Virus record (IMG/VR): IMGVR_UViG_3300049207_000024
Location: 1-24,729 of that record
DNA from: a virus
Strand: one strand, 5' to 3'
DNA: 24,729 nt
In this document: positions 7,424 through 15,506 of the stretch, one piece after another
How the letters are laid out: every line of letters begins with the position of its first letter
How positions within the stretch are numbered: position 1 is the stretch's first letter
Notes under the pieces: generated by a model
Seen by the model: only the letters and a program-made list of their open reading frames with translations
The model's database searches: none
Told to the model about the DNA's origin: nothing
Position numbers and translations under genes: made by a program

Positions 7424-10290
7424 CACGGCCTCATCGTGCCGATTAGGTACACCTTAAGTCCGGCCCCTGCCACCGTACTGCCGACCTGATCGATGTCGAT
7501 CGTGATTTCGGCGTCATCGGCCAGCGCGGTATCGGTGATACCGGCAGCGGTCGCTGCTGTGGTGCTGGTCTTCTCGGTGGCGTCGATCGACAGCTTGTTA
7601 GTCGTCATGATCGTGCTACCGCCCTCGTTGATGTCAACGATGAGGGTCGCTCCCGTCGGCGCGGTCGTCACGCTGGCGCGCACCGCCGTCAGCGTCATGG
7701 CGTACGGCATGCGGAAGGTAACCTTCGCCGTGCCGGTGGTCAGTGCCGTTGTCTCGTCGCCTACAGCAACAGCCAGCACCGTCTTCTGCACGAGCGGCAG
7801 GCCACTCGCGCGGGAATAGTTGGTGACACGCCAGTTGCCAGAGCCAGAAGACGTTACCCAGAACGCATCGTCAGCAGCAGCCGTGATATCGGCGCCGCCC
7901 GGCAGGTTCATGCTCGTGGCGTTGTACGTCAGCGTGAAGGCGCCGGTAGCGATCGCGTACTTGGTGATGCCCGCCGCGACAGTGTCGAAGGCAGAGATTG
8001 CCGACGTACCACTGATCGAAATCTTCGAGCCGGCCAGCGCGCCAATGTTGGTTGTCGCCGACGAGGCAATCGCGCTCGTGGCGCCAAGGTCCAGCGGCAG
8101 AGCCCATGACGGATTGGCGGCCGATCCGCCGCTTTGGAGGTAGTACTTGCTGGACGCAGCAGCGGCAAGTCGCGTCCACGTCGTGGCGTTGCGGTACAGG
8201 ACATCGCCCTGAGATGCGCCCGTGAACGCATCGACGGACCACACCGTGCCGGAGCCCGAAACGGTGACGTCGCCCTTGTCGCCATCGCTGATGCCGCCGC
8301 CAGCGCCGTCGTTCAGCAGATGCCACACCGCTGCGCCAGCCGCGTTGCTCTCGCAGATGTAGGCTGCGTTGCCGGTGACGTTCAGCCAGAACGATCCGGG
8401 GCCGTAGCCGTCCGCGATGTCGTCGGTGACGGCCGGCGCCGCGGTGGCGTCGTACTTGTTCAGGTAGCCGCCGTCGCCGTACAGGTTGTACGCCGTGCCG
8501 TCATCCCGAATCGTCAGGTGCAGTTTGCCGTTAGCTTGGATGACAAGCACATGCGCGGCGGTCGTCCCGGTCGCCATGTTGAAACACGACGGCATCGTCA
8601 GTTGATGCGGCGCAGAGTCCGTGTTCGTGACGATGAGCTGGAACCACTTGTTGGCAGTGCCTGCCGCCGTGCTAAACGTGAACGTCGAATCTGCGCTGAT
8701 CGACTTGGTGTTAATGACCTTCGTCGTATCGATTACCAGCGCGCCCATGGCGTTGGCAGTCAGAATCTCAGCGCCGTCCTGAGTCGTGATCCCGGAGAAG
8801 GTAGGAGTCGTGATCGTCGGCGAGGTGGCGAAGACGGCGGCCCCAGTCCCGGTCTCATCGGTCAGCGCGGAGCGCAGGTTCGCGCTGGAAGGCGTCGCAA
8901 GGAACGTCGCAACGCCAGCGCCGAGCCCGGAAACACCGGTTGAAATCGGCAGGCCAGTCGCGTTCGTCAGGGTTGCAGCCGACGGCGTGCCGAGGTTCGG
9001 CGTCGTCAGGGTTGGCGATGTCGCGAACACCGCCGCGCCTGAGCCGGTCTCATCCGTCAGGGCCGCAGCGAGGTTGGCACTCGACGGGGTGGCAAGGAAG
9101 GTGGCAACGTTGGTGCCGAGACCTGACACGCCAGTCGAGACAGGCAAGCCGGTGCAGTTCGTCAGGGTGCCGCTGGTCGGCGTACCGAGAACCGGAGTGA
9201 CGAGCGTCGGGGACGTGGCAAACACCGCAGCGCCCGTGCCGGTCTCGTCGGTCAAAGCCGTGCGAAGGTTGGCACTGGATGGGGTAGCGAGGAAGGCCGC
9301 AACACCCGTCCCGAGGCCACCGACCCCGGTGCTGATCGGAAGACCCGTGCAGTTCGTGAGCGTGCCGGCCGCCGGGGTGCCGATGTCAGGAGCAACTAGC
9401 GCGGCGCCAGTCGCCCGGACAAGCCCGCCAGTGCCGGTCGAAGCCGCGCCGCCCAGCGTGTCCACCATCGCCGCGACGGTGGCGTCATCCAGCACCGTGG
9501 CCGCAGCAGCCGTGATACCGTGGGTGCCGGAGGTGACGCCAGCGTGGGCCGCAACAGCGCCGGCCGCCTCGAAATGCGTCGTACCCAGCGCGTTGACGAA
9601 CTGGGTGCCGTTGTGGCGGATGACGTGGCCTGACGCCGGGGTCGTGATCGCCACGTCCGCCAAGTCGTCGAGGCTGACGGATCCACCGCCCGTGGCGTCC
9701 GTGTCGTTCTGCCAGTTGGTGCCGTTGTACTTGAGCACCTGACCCAGCGTCGGCGACGTGACGACTACATCGGTCAGCCCGTCGAGGGTCGTCGAACCAC
9801 CACCGCCGCCGGCCGCGTCGATCGTCGTGCCGGTGATGGTCAGGTTTGTCCCGAGTGTCAGATGCTCGTACCTGCCCGCCGAGTCATCCCAGAACAGGAG
9901 CCGATCCGCGTTGGGGTCGGTCAGGTCAGCGATCTGCTGCAGTTGCGGGTCAAACGCCTGAACGTCGGAGCCGACATCCAGCACCTCCGCTGCCAGCATC
10001 GTCACGAAAACCTGTTTCGTGCCGGCGCTGAAGTTGACCGCAGCATTGCTGTTGCTGCTGGCGACCACCGTCGTCCGGGTCAGCGTGTTGGCTGACGAGT
10101 ATGTGCCAGTGCCGACTTCCCACTCATCGGCGGTCGTGTGCTTGATCCGATAGGCGAAGGTGTCACTGACCTGAACGCCAGCAGCCTGCGGCGTCCTGTG
10201 CCCTTCAAGGGCGGTCGTGCTGAGAGTGAAGGCGCCCGTGCCGGTGGACGTGGACGTGGTGCCGCATGCATCGGCGCGGAATTGAGCCAT
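7423..10290 (-). CDS. Tail fibre protein with tandem 65-residue repeats
   Basis: 955 residues, ATG at 10290 preceded by AAAGGGGA at good spacing. The N-terminus (MAQFRADACGTTSTSTGTGAF) is a typical phage-fibre start and may attach to the virion. A Gly linker lies near residue 160, then two related segments (LDGLTDVVVTSPTLGQVLKYN and a similar LDDLADVAI copy). Residues about 304-498 are three tandem 65-residue repeats of the GTPxxGTLTNCTGLPIS...TDETGTGAAVFATSPT type. The last 120 residues (FRMPYAMTLTAVRASV to AGAGLKVYLIG) form a conserved C-terminal domain seen in many phage structural proteins. It is the first gene of the host-interaction block and is translationally coupled to the lyase-like gene. 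There is no endosialidase or intramolecular chaperone motif that I can see. Confidence 0.9.
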   Translation of the reverse strand: MAQFRADACGTTSTSTGTGAFTLSTTALEGHRTPQAAGVQVSDTFAYRIKHTTADEWEVGTGTYSSANTLTRTTVVASSNSNAAVNFSAGTKQVFVTMLAAEVLDVGSDVQAFDPQLQQIADLTDPNADRLLFWDDSAGRYEHLTLGTNLTITGTTIDAAGGGGGSTTLDGLTDVVVTSPTLGQVLKYNGTNWQNDTDATGGGSVSLDDLADVAITTPASGHVIRHNGTQFVNALGTTHFEAAGAVAAHAGVTSGTHGITAAAATVLDDATVAAMVDTLGGAASTGTGGLVRATGAALVAPDIGTPAAGTLTNCTGLPISTGVGGLGTGVAAFLATPSSANLRTALTDETGTGAAVFATSPTLVTPVLGTPTSGTLTNCTGLPVSTGVSGLGTNVATFLATPSSANLAAALTDETGSGAAVFATSPTLTTPNLGTPSAATLTNATGLPISTGVSGLGAGVATFLATPSSANLRSALTDETGTGAAVFATSPTITTPTFSGITTQDGAEILTANAMGALVIDTTKVINTKSISADSTFTFSTAAGTANKWFQLIVTNTDSAPHQLTMPSCFNMATGTTAAHVLVIQANGKLHLTIRDDGTAYNLYGDGGYLNKYDATAAPAVTDDIADGYGPGSFWLNVTGNAAYICESNAAGAAVWHLLNDGAGGGISDGDKGDVTVSGSGTVWSVDAFTGASQGDVLYRNATTWTRLAAAASSKYYLQSGGSAANPSWALPLDLGATSAIASSATTNIGALAGSKISISGTSAISAFDTVAAGITKYAIATGAFTLTYNATSMNLPGGADITAAADDAFWVTSSGSGNWRVTNYSRASGLPLVQKTVLAVAVGDETTALTTGTAKVTFRMPYAMTLTAVRASVTTAPTGATLIVDINEGGSTIMTTNKLSIDATEKTSTTAATAAGITDTALADDAEITIDIDQVGSTVAGAGLKVYLIGTMRP
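8797..9381 (-). repeat. Three tandem 195-bp coding repeats in the tail fibre
   Basis: Three consecutive units of 65 codons, reading from 9381 downward, encode near-identical blocks. They differ at a few positions only (TNCTGLPIS, TNCTGLPVS, TNATGLPIS; ANLRTAL, ANLAAAL, ANLRSAL). The DNA copies differ at many third positions, so they are not very recent duplications, or they have been diversified at synonymous sites. Such repeats usually extend the shaft of the fibre and are hot spots for recombination between phages. Confidence 0.9.
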
Positions 10291-10395
10291 GGCTTCCCCT
10301 TTGGGGCGGGGCCATGGAACAGGTCACAGGTGCTTGCCCCACCATCCAGGGGCGATGGTTCCGGGATGGCGCTGACAAATTAAGGGTGGAACCTG
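10291..10395. other. 105-bp intergenic gap ahead of the tail fibre
   Basis: This is one of the few real gaps in the minus-strand gene run. It holds the tail-fibre ribosome-binding site (AAAGGGGA on the minus strand just before ATG 10290) and a GGTTCC/GGAACC inverted repeat with a long spacer (about 10357-10393). I see no convincing terminator, since there is no T-run, and no clear -35/-10 pair. A late promoter here is possible but not supported by a recognisable motif. Confidence 0.4.
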
Positions 10396-10743
10396 TCAGC
10401 CGGCCGGCTCGTCAATGTCTGCGGCCCATGATTCGATCACCTCAACCGCCTTACGGAAGATGTCGGGCGACTCCCATGTGTAGTAATTCACCTGACAGTC
10501 AACAGGTCCGCGATTGATGTAGTGCTGTCGGCTTGGGCCAAGGGCATACGAGTAGATCGTCAGCCCGCACGGTTCATCGAAGCCATCCTTGCCGTCCAGG
10601 TAGTCCCAAATGGCCGGGAACTGGAGTTCGCACCACCCTTCGGACGACTTGCCACTGATACCTTCCGGAGTGGCTGAAAGCTTCTTGTACGCAGCCAGGA
10701 GCGTCCGGCGCACGTCTGCCATGCTGAACTTGGATTGGATCAT
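10396..10743 (-). CDS. Hypothetical phage protein
   Basis: 115 residues, starting at ATG 10743 in a four-base ATGA overlap with the upstream gene; the longer reading frame upstream is an overlap artefact. Visible segments are a helical N-terminus (MADVRRTLLAAYKKL), a WCELQFPAIWDYLDG stretch (about 44-58), and an aromatic region with IYSYALGPSRQHYINRG (about 69-85), then an acidic helical end (VEVIESWAADIDEPAG). I do not recognise the family. It is the last gene of the small coupled block before the tail fibre. Confidence 0.7.
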   Translation of the reverse strand: MIQSKFSMADVRRTLLAAYKKLSATPEGISGKSSEGWCELQFPAIWDYLDGKDGFDEPCGLTIYSYALGPSRQHYINRGPVDCQVNYYTWESPDIFRKAVEVIESWAADIDEPAG

Positions 10744-10949
10744 CGCCACAGACTCCAGATGACCACGCCTGCGATCATCAAGGTCCCAGACAGGCTGGAG
10801 GCGATAGACACGATTCCGATGCATTGGGCGATCCTTTCCACCACGCCGCCACGGCTTGCCGGACCATCGATAGAGACGGCTACGCACCACAGCGCCATGC
10901 CCACCACAAAAGCAGTCATCCCAATTTGCGCGATCAACCATGCGGTCAT
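10740..10949 (-). CDS. Small protein with two membrane segments
   Basis: 69 residues, ATG at 10949 in an ATGA overlap with the gene before it, and itself overlapping the next by four bases. Two hydrophobic segments are visible, about 3-27 (WLIAQIGMTAFVVGMALWCVAV) and about 42-67, separated by a short polar loop with SIDGPASRGG. The size and double-pass shape fit a class II holin, but small two-pass membrane proteins are also common among phage genes of no known role, and no endolysin gene is adjacent. I therefore leave the function open. Confidence 0.7.
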   Translation of the reverse strand: MTAWLIAQIGMTAFVVGMALWCVAVSIDGPASRGGVVERIAQCIGIVSIASSLSGTLMIAGVVIWSLWR

Positions 10950-11212
10950 GGCGTGCTCCTGAACTTGGATCGGATGTCGTAAGCGCACCCGCTCACAGCC
11001 TGATTCCAGTCCGACGTGTCCCAGTCTGTCTCGTGACACTCGCGCGCCTCGCACAACTTGGCACACTCTTCAGCCACTAGGGAGGCGAATTTCTGCAACT
11101 CATCACTGATGTCGGCACCACCTTCAAGATCGGTGCGGGCAATGAGTTTGCCGTCGTACTCGTATGCGAGACCAGCCTCCTTGGACAGCCGTTCGATCAG
11201 GCTCTTGTCCAT
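10946..11212 (-). CDS. Hypothetical phage protein
   Basis: 88 residues, ATG at 11212 in a TGATG junction with the upstream gene. The sequence begins MDKSLIERLSKEAG and includes ELQKFASLVAEECAKLCEA (about 40-58), a helical segment with two Cys, then a Trp-rich TDWDTSDWNQAVSGCAYDIRSKF. The 'F..LVAEECA.LCE....AI..RF' pattern is widespread in small phage proteins, to my memory, without assigned function. It could bind metal through its Cys and His residues (inference). It is translationally coupled on both sides. Confidence 0.75.
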   Translation of the reverse strand: MDKSLIERLSKEAGLAYEYDGKLIARTDLEGGADISDELQKFASLVAEECAKLCEARECHETDWDTSDWNQAVSGCAYDIRSKFRSTP

Positions 11213-11493
11213 CACTGTCCTCCAGCCTCGTTGAGTACGGTCACGTCGCCACTGGCAATCCAACTTATCCCAGCCTCGCCCAAGGCGTCATGCCCACGCG
11301 CATCACCTAGTGCCCATTCGCCGGGATAACGCTCATCATCTTCGCATTGCCACAGCGGCGTAAGGTGGACCACCGCGCCACGTAGCGCCGCAACCTCCGT
11401 CTTCAGTGACATGCCGAGATAGGTCTCACGCAGCGTGAGACGGCACGCTACAGTCCTGTATTGCAGACTTGCCCAGTCGGTCGTCTCGTCCAT
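11212..11493 (-). CDS. Hypothetical phage protein
   Basis: 93 residues. I chose ATG 11493 rather than the adjacent ATG 11496 because GGAGGT then lies six bases upstream. The stop-start junction is TGATG. The protein starts MDETTDWASLQYRTVACRLTL and has a short acidic region with CEDDERYPGEWALGDARGHD (about 49-68). No known motif, signal or membrane segment is seen. Codon use and coupling to neighbours support it being real; function unknown. Confidence 0.65.
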   Translation of the reverse strand: MDETTDWASLQYRTVACRLTLRETYLGMSLKTEVAALRGAVVHLTPLWQCEDDERYPGEWALGDARGHDALGEAGISWIASGDVTVLNEAGGQ

Positions 11494-11828
11494 CATTCAA
11501 CCTCCACCGCAGCCACAAGCTGCGCCTTGATGCGGAAAACGTGCCGCGCGCTGACTCCTTCTCGCGCCGCGATGCTGGATGTTGCTTGCCCATCACGGAG
11601 CAGCGCTCGGATGCGCTCATCCCGTGCAGCCTTGTGCGCCTTGCCGATCTTAGGCTTGTAGATGCGCAGTTGCTCCCCTTGCGGGGCCATCTCCCACAGC
11701 AGTTCCTCGATCACCCCGGGCAGCACGCTTTGCACCGCAGCAATGACAGCCGTCTGTATACGGGGATGTTTCGCGGAGCGCTCGGCCAAGGTGGTGACTA
11801 GGCCGGTGCGGGTGGTCTTCTCGATCAC
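11493..11828 (-). CDS. HTH protein, Mor-like transcription activator candidate
   Basis: 111 residues, ATG at 11828 in an ATGA overlap with the NinX-like gene. The N-terminal half (VIAAVQSVLPGVIEELLWEM, about 28-47) is helical. The C-terminal half has a helix-turn-helix: RDERIRALLRDGQATSSIAAREGVSARHVFRIKAQL, about 69-104. An N-terminal dimerising helix pair followed by this kind of HTH is the layout of the Mor/C activator family of phage Mu. Here the loop before the HTH carries RIYKPKIGKAHKAAR, like the Mor linker strand. It may switch on late genes, such as the tail-fibre operon downstream. Family assignment is moderate; a simple HTH regulator is the safer statement. Confidence 0.75.
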   Translation of the reverse strand: MIEKTTRTGLVTTLAERSAKHPRIQTAVIAAVQSVLPGVIEELLWEMAPQGEQLRIYKPKIGKAHKAARDERIRALLRDGQATSSIAAREGVSARHVFRIKAQLVAAVEVE

Positions 11829-12175
11829 AGTTCCACCTCGTCGCCGAGTTTGCTTGCGACGTAGGCGCGCATGGCCGCGATGAGTGCGGTTGGCCCAGCC
11901 TGCGTATTGACGCAGGCGAGCACCGCGCCCGCAATGGTTGACTCATCTACGGGCCAAATTGCCAGCCACTCACCATCTTCCCAAGCGACGGTGATGTGCT
12001 CGCGCTCGATGATCGGGCCTCCCATGTCCCATGTCTTAGTCGGCGTGTAGACGCGCGTCGCAAAGATCGGGCGGCCCCTGATGCATATGTGCCCGCCCTC
12101 AATCGTCCAGCCATTGGCAAGCGCCACCGCCGCGTCCAGCAGCGGACCATCCAACTCACTGACCTTGTGCTTCAT
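11825..12175 (-). CDS. NinX-like protein (DUF2591)
   Basis: 116 residues, ATG at 12175 in an ATGA overlap. It matches the pattern I know for P22 NinX/DUF2591: MKHKVSELDGPLLDAAVALA at the start, WDMGGPIIEREHI in the middle (about 50-62), and GPTALIAAMRAYVASKLGDEV at the end. Function is not established in the family; in lambdoid phages it lies in the nin region next to replication genes. Here it is placed between terminase and tail fibre, which is unusual. Family call firm, role unknown. Confidence 0.88.
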   Translation of the reverse strand: MKHKVSELDGPLLDAAVALANGWTIEGGHICIRGRPIFATRVYTPTKTWDMGGPIIEREHITVAWEDGEWLAIWPVDESTIAGAVLACVNTQAGPTALIAAMRAYVASKLGDEVEL

Positions 12176-12426
12176 GTCGAACTCCGCATCCCGGCCGCGA
12201 TGGCGGCCTGCATCTGCTCGTGGGCGAGGAGTTCGGCGGCGACCTCGCGCCATTGCGCTTGCGTCCAGATGGCTGACGTTTTCGTGGCGACGCAATAGGT
12301 CCCGTTCACCCAGCACGCTGGTGTTTCAACAGGTCCGCTCTCGCGAGTCACCATCCGATCCGGGTCCACCCCACGCAGCCTGCACAACTCTCGCGCGGCT
12401 GCCTCGCGTTGTTGGTCGGTCATCAT
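12172..12426 (-). CDS. Hypothetical phage protein
   Basis: 84 residues, ATG at 12426 with AGGAG nine bases upstream; the preceding gene stops inside the start (ATGATGA arrangement). The N-terminus MMTDQQREAAARELCRLRGVDPD looks helical, with the spacing of small phage proteins that open 'REAAARELCRLRG.DPD'. The middle has CWVNGTYCVATKTSAIW and the end is a helix (WREVAAELLAHEQMQAAIAAGM). No catalytic motif. Probably real because of coupling on both sides. Confidence 0.7.
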   Translation of the reverse strand: MMTDQQREAAARELCRLRGVDPDRMVTRESGPVETPACWVNGTYCVATKTSAIWTQAQWREVAAELLAHEQMQAAIAAGMRSST

Positions 12427-12899
12427 GGCTTGTGGCTCCTTTGCAGCTCCTTCTCGGCACGTTCTAGGTACTGCAGGTTCCAGCCGTCGATGACCGCCGG
12501 GCTCCAGTACGCCGAGGGGTTGGCCTGCGCCTGCGCGCGCCTCTCGGCCTCATCCTCAACGGACGCTCGTGGGTAGTCGCGGCCATACCAGACGATCTCG
12601 TTGCTGGTTTGCGGAGGATCGCCATCGCGCAGCACCAGGGCATAGCGCTCGCGCTCCGTCTTCTGACAGGTGCGTGTGAAGCCCTTGACCTTGCCGAGCT
12701 TCACCGCGCGTTCGACGCAGGCCTCGTACGCCACGATGTTGGCCTTTGCCTCCATCGCCTCTTGCATGAGTTTCTCGGAGCGGGAGCGCTCCACTGACTC
12801 CGTCACTTCCTTGGAGATCAAGGTGCCAGATAGCACAAGGGCGAGTGTCGATGCCACGATGGCGTAATTGCTTGCGGTGGTGCGGCGCGAATCATTCAT
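12423..12899 (-). CDS. Membrane-anchored protein of unknown function
   Basis: 158 residues, ATG at 12899 just after the terminase stop, with GGAGATGAC ahead of it. One hydrophobic segment lies at about 12-31 (ASNYAIVASTLALVLSGTLI), followed by a long charged, probably coiled-coil region (VTESVERSRSEKLMQEAMEAKA) and a soluble tail with two Cys (YEACVERAV, FTRTCQKTERER). It looks like an N-in membrane protein with the bulk on one side. It is the first gene after terminase, where a portal or head-tail gene would normally be expected. I do not recognise the family. Confidence 0.75.
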   Translation of the reverse strand: MNDSRRTTASNYAIVASTLALVLSGTLISKEVTESVERSRSEKLMQEAMEAKANIVAYEACVERAVKLGKVKGFTRTCQKTERERYALVLRDGDPPQTSNEIVWYGRDYPRASVEDEAERRAQAQANPSAYWSPAVIDGWNLQYLERAEKELQRSHKP

Positions 12900-12900
12900 G

Positions 12901-14961
12901 TCATCTCCAAGAATTCCCAACGCCGAATCCACCACGGATGCGGCCTCTCTTCTTCACCGGACGCTCCGCCGGGGCTGGCGCTTCTGCCGGCGGTTGTGGT
13001 AACTTCGGTTCAGGCTCTGGCTGCGGAGCAGGCTCTGTCGCCGGCTGCTTTTGCGGAGCAGGTTCGGCGGCCACGGGAAGTGGCTGAACACGGCGCTCGT
13101 ATTTTTTCCAGTCGCCCTCGCCCCACCGATCGACGCCGGCCCAGTGCGCGCCAGCAAGGGCATACACAGAGCAGTCAAGGTCTTCGTTTCTCTTGCCGGG
13201 CGGCAACACCCACTCCGACTTCTTGCGTCCCTTCACGTACTTGGTGACAAGCCGCTCCGATGTGAGTTGCTCGAAGCACTCGTCCGGCAGCGCCTTGGAC
13301 AGAAGGACATAGCCAGGACCGGGCGCAGCCACCCGCAACCGGCCGTAGAACTCTTCCTTGGCCGTGTCAGTACCAATGGGCCACAACTTCACGGCGCGCT
13401 TGAGCTTGAGGCCGCGCCAGTTAATGCCTACCTCACTTGGCTTTCCGATGATCGGCTTGCGCGCCTGGCTCTGACCCTTGATCGCCATGACGCGCTCTGC
13501 TCCGTGCGCACGGACATATGCGTAGACCGCCTGGGTGTTATGCCCACCGGAGTCCACCATCGTGCAAAGCAGCGGCACTTCTCGTCCATGGACGTTCATG
13601 ACAGATGTACGGCGGTACTCCGTGAGCTCCGCCCATGGCGAGCCCTGGGCATCCTCCGGCAGCGCTGCGTCGCCCGTGATGATGTGCCGGTCCACAAGCT
13701 GGCGACGCATACCGCGACCCCATGCCCACAGGCCGCAGTGCAGGCGATCAGGCTGAACGTCCACGGATAGCGTCATGACGCAGTGCCCGTCCTGCACCAC
13801 CCGCAACGGAATCTCAGAGGCACGCTTGCGGAGCTCGTGCTCATTCGCGCGCTCGCCATGGTCCTCATACGTCTCCGCAAGACGTGTGTTGATGAACACC
13901 CGCAGCAGGGATAGGTCGCCCTTCGCCACCGCCGCCATTGCGGCAACCCACTCCTTGGCGATATCGAACCAACTCAGCCACCCGAGCGGGCTGTAGAGGC
14001 TGGAGAGGTGGAAGCCGCGGACCTTGCCATCAGCAAGCGGGTTCTCCGCCACCCAACGGCCAGCGTCCAGCATTGCGGTCTTGGCGTGCTCCTTGATCTC
14101 GCACCCGTTGACCCGGCACACGTACCGCACCGATGCCCGAATCGGCTGGCCCTTCTCGTTTTTGTCCCAGCGTAGCCCGTGCGGCTTGTCGGCGCCGAAC
14201 TCCAGCGGCTGGAACTCGCCGCAGTGCTGACACGGCACGTAGTACCGGCACTGATCGCTAGCGAGGTATGCCGCCTCGATCTCGCTCGCCTCCTTCACCG
14301 TCGGCGTGCTGGTCTTCAACCGCTTGCGACGGGAAAAAGAGGTTTGCCGCGCCTCGGCTAGCTGACCGGGCCGACCCTCACCTGGGATCTCGATCGGGTA
14401 CCGGTCCACCTCGTCCATGAAGATGTCGCGCATCGGCATGGAACTGAGGTCTGCGCCAGCATTCGCCCCCACAATCGCAAGCACGCCACCCGTGAAGTCC
14501 TTCAGGAGCATCGTGTTCGCTTCGTCGCGCGACTTCTGCGGGCTGATCTTGCGGCGCAGCGATTCGGTCGCCTGGAACATCGGCGTCAGCCGCTGCCGGC
14601 TGTTCCGCTTGGCGACACTCAGGGTCGGCCACAGGGCCATCATCGGACCCGGGTTGTGGTCGATGGTGTAGCCAATCCAGTTCGTCCCAACGGTCGTCTT
14701 GGAGGTCTGTGCCCCCCACATCAAGACGACTTCCTCCACGTCACTGCGGGCGCCGAGGCAGTCTTGCGGTTCGCGGGCATATGGCGTCCGGCGCACCCTG
14801 TACGGCCCGGGTTCGGCGGAATCCTTGCCCGACAGGATGCGGTTCGCCTCCGCCCACTCTGTCACCGTGAACTGCGGCGGCGGCGCGCACTGCTCTCGCC
14901 AGATGCGGTCGAATATGGCATCCGCCTCGGCGTCATCAAAAGCGAGGTCACGCGCGCCCAT
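12901..14961 (-). CDS. Terminase large subunit, lambda gpA family
   Basis: 686 residues, ATG at 14961 (GGGGCGAGCA upstream), overlapping the small-subunit gene by 14 bases. It packages DNA into the capsid as ATPase and nuclease. Visible: an N-terminal WAEANRILSG segment, an adenine/Walker A region with WGAQTSKTT (about 82-90), Walker B IFMDEVD (about 180-186), a coupling STPT motif (about 218-221), and a Cys cluster (C-x2-C in PCQHCGEF, then VCRVNGCEI) that may bind zinc. The nuclease half has acidic residues in SVDVQPDR (about 399), CTMVDSGGH (about 466) and NEDLDCSVYA (near 591), as in gpA/GpA-like enzymes. A Pro/Glu/Ala-rich tail of about 60 residues (from about 625) with basic KKRGRIRGG is an unusual extension. 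Confidence 0.95.
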   Translation of the reverse strand: MGARDLAFDDAEADAIFDRIWREQCAPPPQFTVTEWAEANRILSGKDSAEPGPYRVRRTPYAREPQDCLGARSDVEEVVLMWGAQTSKTTVGTNWIGYTIDHNPGPMMALWPTLSVAKRNSRQRLTPMFQATESLRRKISPQKSRDEANTMLLKDFTGGVLAIVGANAGADLSSMPMRDIFMDEVDRYPIEIPGEGRPGQLAEARQTSFSRRKRLKTSTPTVKEASEIEAAYLASDQCRYYVPCQHCGEFQPLEFGADKPHGLRWDKNEKGQPIRASVRYVCRVNGCEIKEHAKTAMLDAGRWVAENPLADGKVRGFHLSSLYSPLGWLSWFDIAKEWVAAMAAVAKGDLSLLRVFINTRLAETYEDHGERANEHELRKRASEIPLRVVQDGHCVMTLSVDVQPDRLHCGLWAWGRGMRRQLVDRHIITGDAALPEDAQGSPWAELTEYRRTSVMNVHGREVPLLCTMVDSGGHNTQAVYAYVRAHGAERVMAIKGQSQARKPIIGKPSEVGINWRGLKLKRAVKLWPIGTDTAKEEFYGRLRVAAPGPGYVLLSKALPDECFEQLTSERLVTKYVKGRKKSEWVLPPGKRNEDLDCSVYALAGAHWAGVDRWGEGDWKKYERRVQPLPVAAEPAPQKQPATEPAPQPEPEPKLPQPPAEAPAPAERPVKKRGRIRGGFGVGNSWR

Positions 14962-15403
14962 TGCTCGCCCCGCTGATGCGCCCCAGGACCAGCAGGACAG
15001 CGTCCATGATGGCGTCCTGGCACTTAGCGATGTCAGACTCCGCCGCAACTACAGGCGCAAGCTGGGCCGGCATCTGGAGCAGGCTCTCCCGCACGGCCGC
15101 GGCCTTCTTCTCCTCGGCCCGCTCTACAGATGAACGGCGGATGAGCTCGCGGCTCAACTCCGCCGCCTTAGCCTCGGCGATGTCGGCCTCAGCAATCTCC
15201 CGTCTAGTACGAGCTGCATCCCGAGACTCGTCCGGCCCCTCGGGGTCTGGCTTGCGCTGGGCTACGTTCAAGTGCTTCCGTCGCCACTCCCGAGCAGCCA
15301 CAGCCGAGTGCCCAGGCATCCCCTGCTTGATGAGCTTGTTTACCATCGCCGGGGATATGTCCAAGGCAACGGCTAGCTCTCGCTGCGTAAGGGGTTTGTT
15401 CAC
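14948..15403 (-). CDS. Terminase small subunit, Nu1-like
   Basis: 151 residues. The start is GTG 15403; the ribosome-binding site is weak. An N-terminal winged-helix DNA-binding region (LTQRELAVALDISPAMVNKLIKQGMPGH, about 5-32) resembles the Nu1 fold that recognises the packaging site. It is followed by a long charged helix (about 60-100, DAARTRREIAEADIAEAKAAEL) and a helical C-terminus that in this family contacts the large subunit. It overlaps the large-subunit gene by 14 bases. DNA recognition upstream of this gene would place the packaging site in or near the 15404-15506 gap (inference). Confidence 0.9.
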   Translation of the reverse strand: MNKPLTQRELAVALDISPAMVNKLIKQGMPGHSAVAAREWRRKHLNVAQRKPDPEGPDESRDAARTRREIAEADIAEAKAAELSRELIRRSSVERAEEKKAAAVRESLLQMPAQLAPVVAAESDIAKCQDAIMDAVLLVLGRISGASNGRA

Positions 15404-15506
15404 CTGTTCACCAAAACTAAAAATCGTTCTCTAGCGCTATTTCGAGAGTCGACCCGACCCGCATATGGGGCACACCGGGTAAGGACCCACTCACTTTCAC
15501 ATTGAT
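15404..15506. other. Intergenic gap before the terminase genes, candidate packaging site
   Basis: This 103-bp space breaks an otherwise overlapping gene run. It contains an imperfect dyad CTCTAG...CGAGAG (15430-15449) around the palindrome AGCGCT, a GTCGACCCGACCC stretch next to it, and a T-run on the minus strand just before the start of the small subunit. In phages with gpNu1/gpA terminases cos often lies directly upstream of the small subunit gene, so this is the best place to look. No cos consensus can be checked by eye, and a promoter would be an equal explanation. Confidence 0.3.

Noticed and set aside
8797-9381. CRISPR-like appearance of regular repeats
   Set aside because: The period is 195 bp, in frame, with protein conservation and no short repeat/spacer pattern.
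7493-9742. Long plus-strand frames opposite the tail fibre
   Set aside because: They mirror the low-complexity, repetitive fibre gene and have no recognisable domain or ribosome-binding site.
10740-10949. Holin identification
   Set aside because: Two membrane segments alone are not enough and no endolysin is next to it; kept as an unassigned membrane protein.
11212-12899. Toxin-antitoxin or phage-defence system in the small-gene block
   Set aside because: No toxin motif or paired layout could be seen; one gene is NinX-like, one an HTH protein and the rest are unknown.
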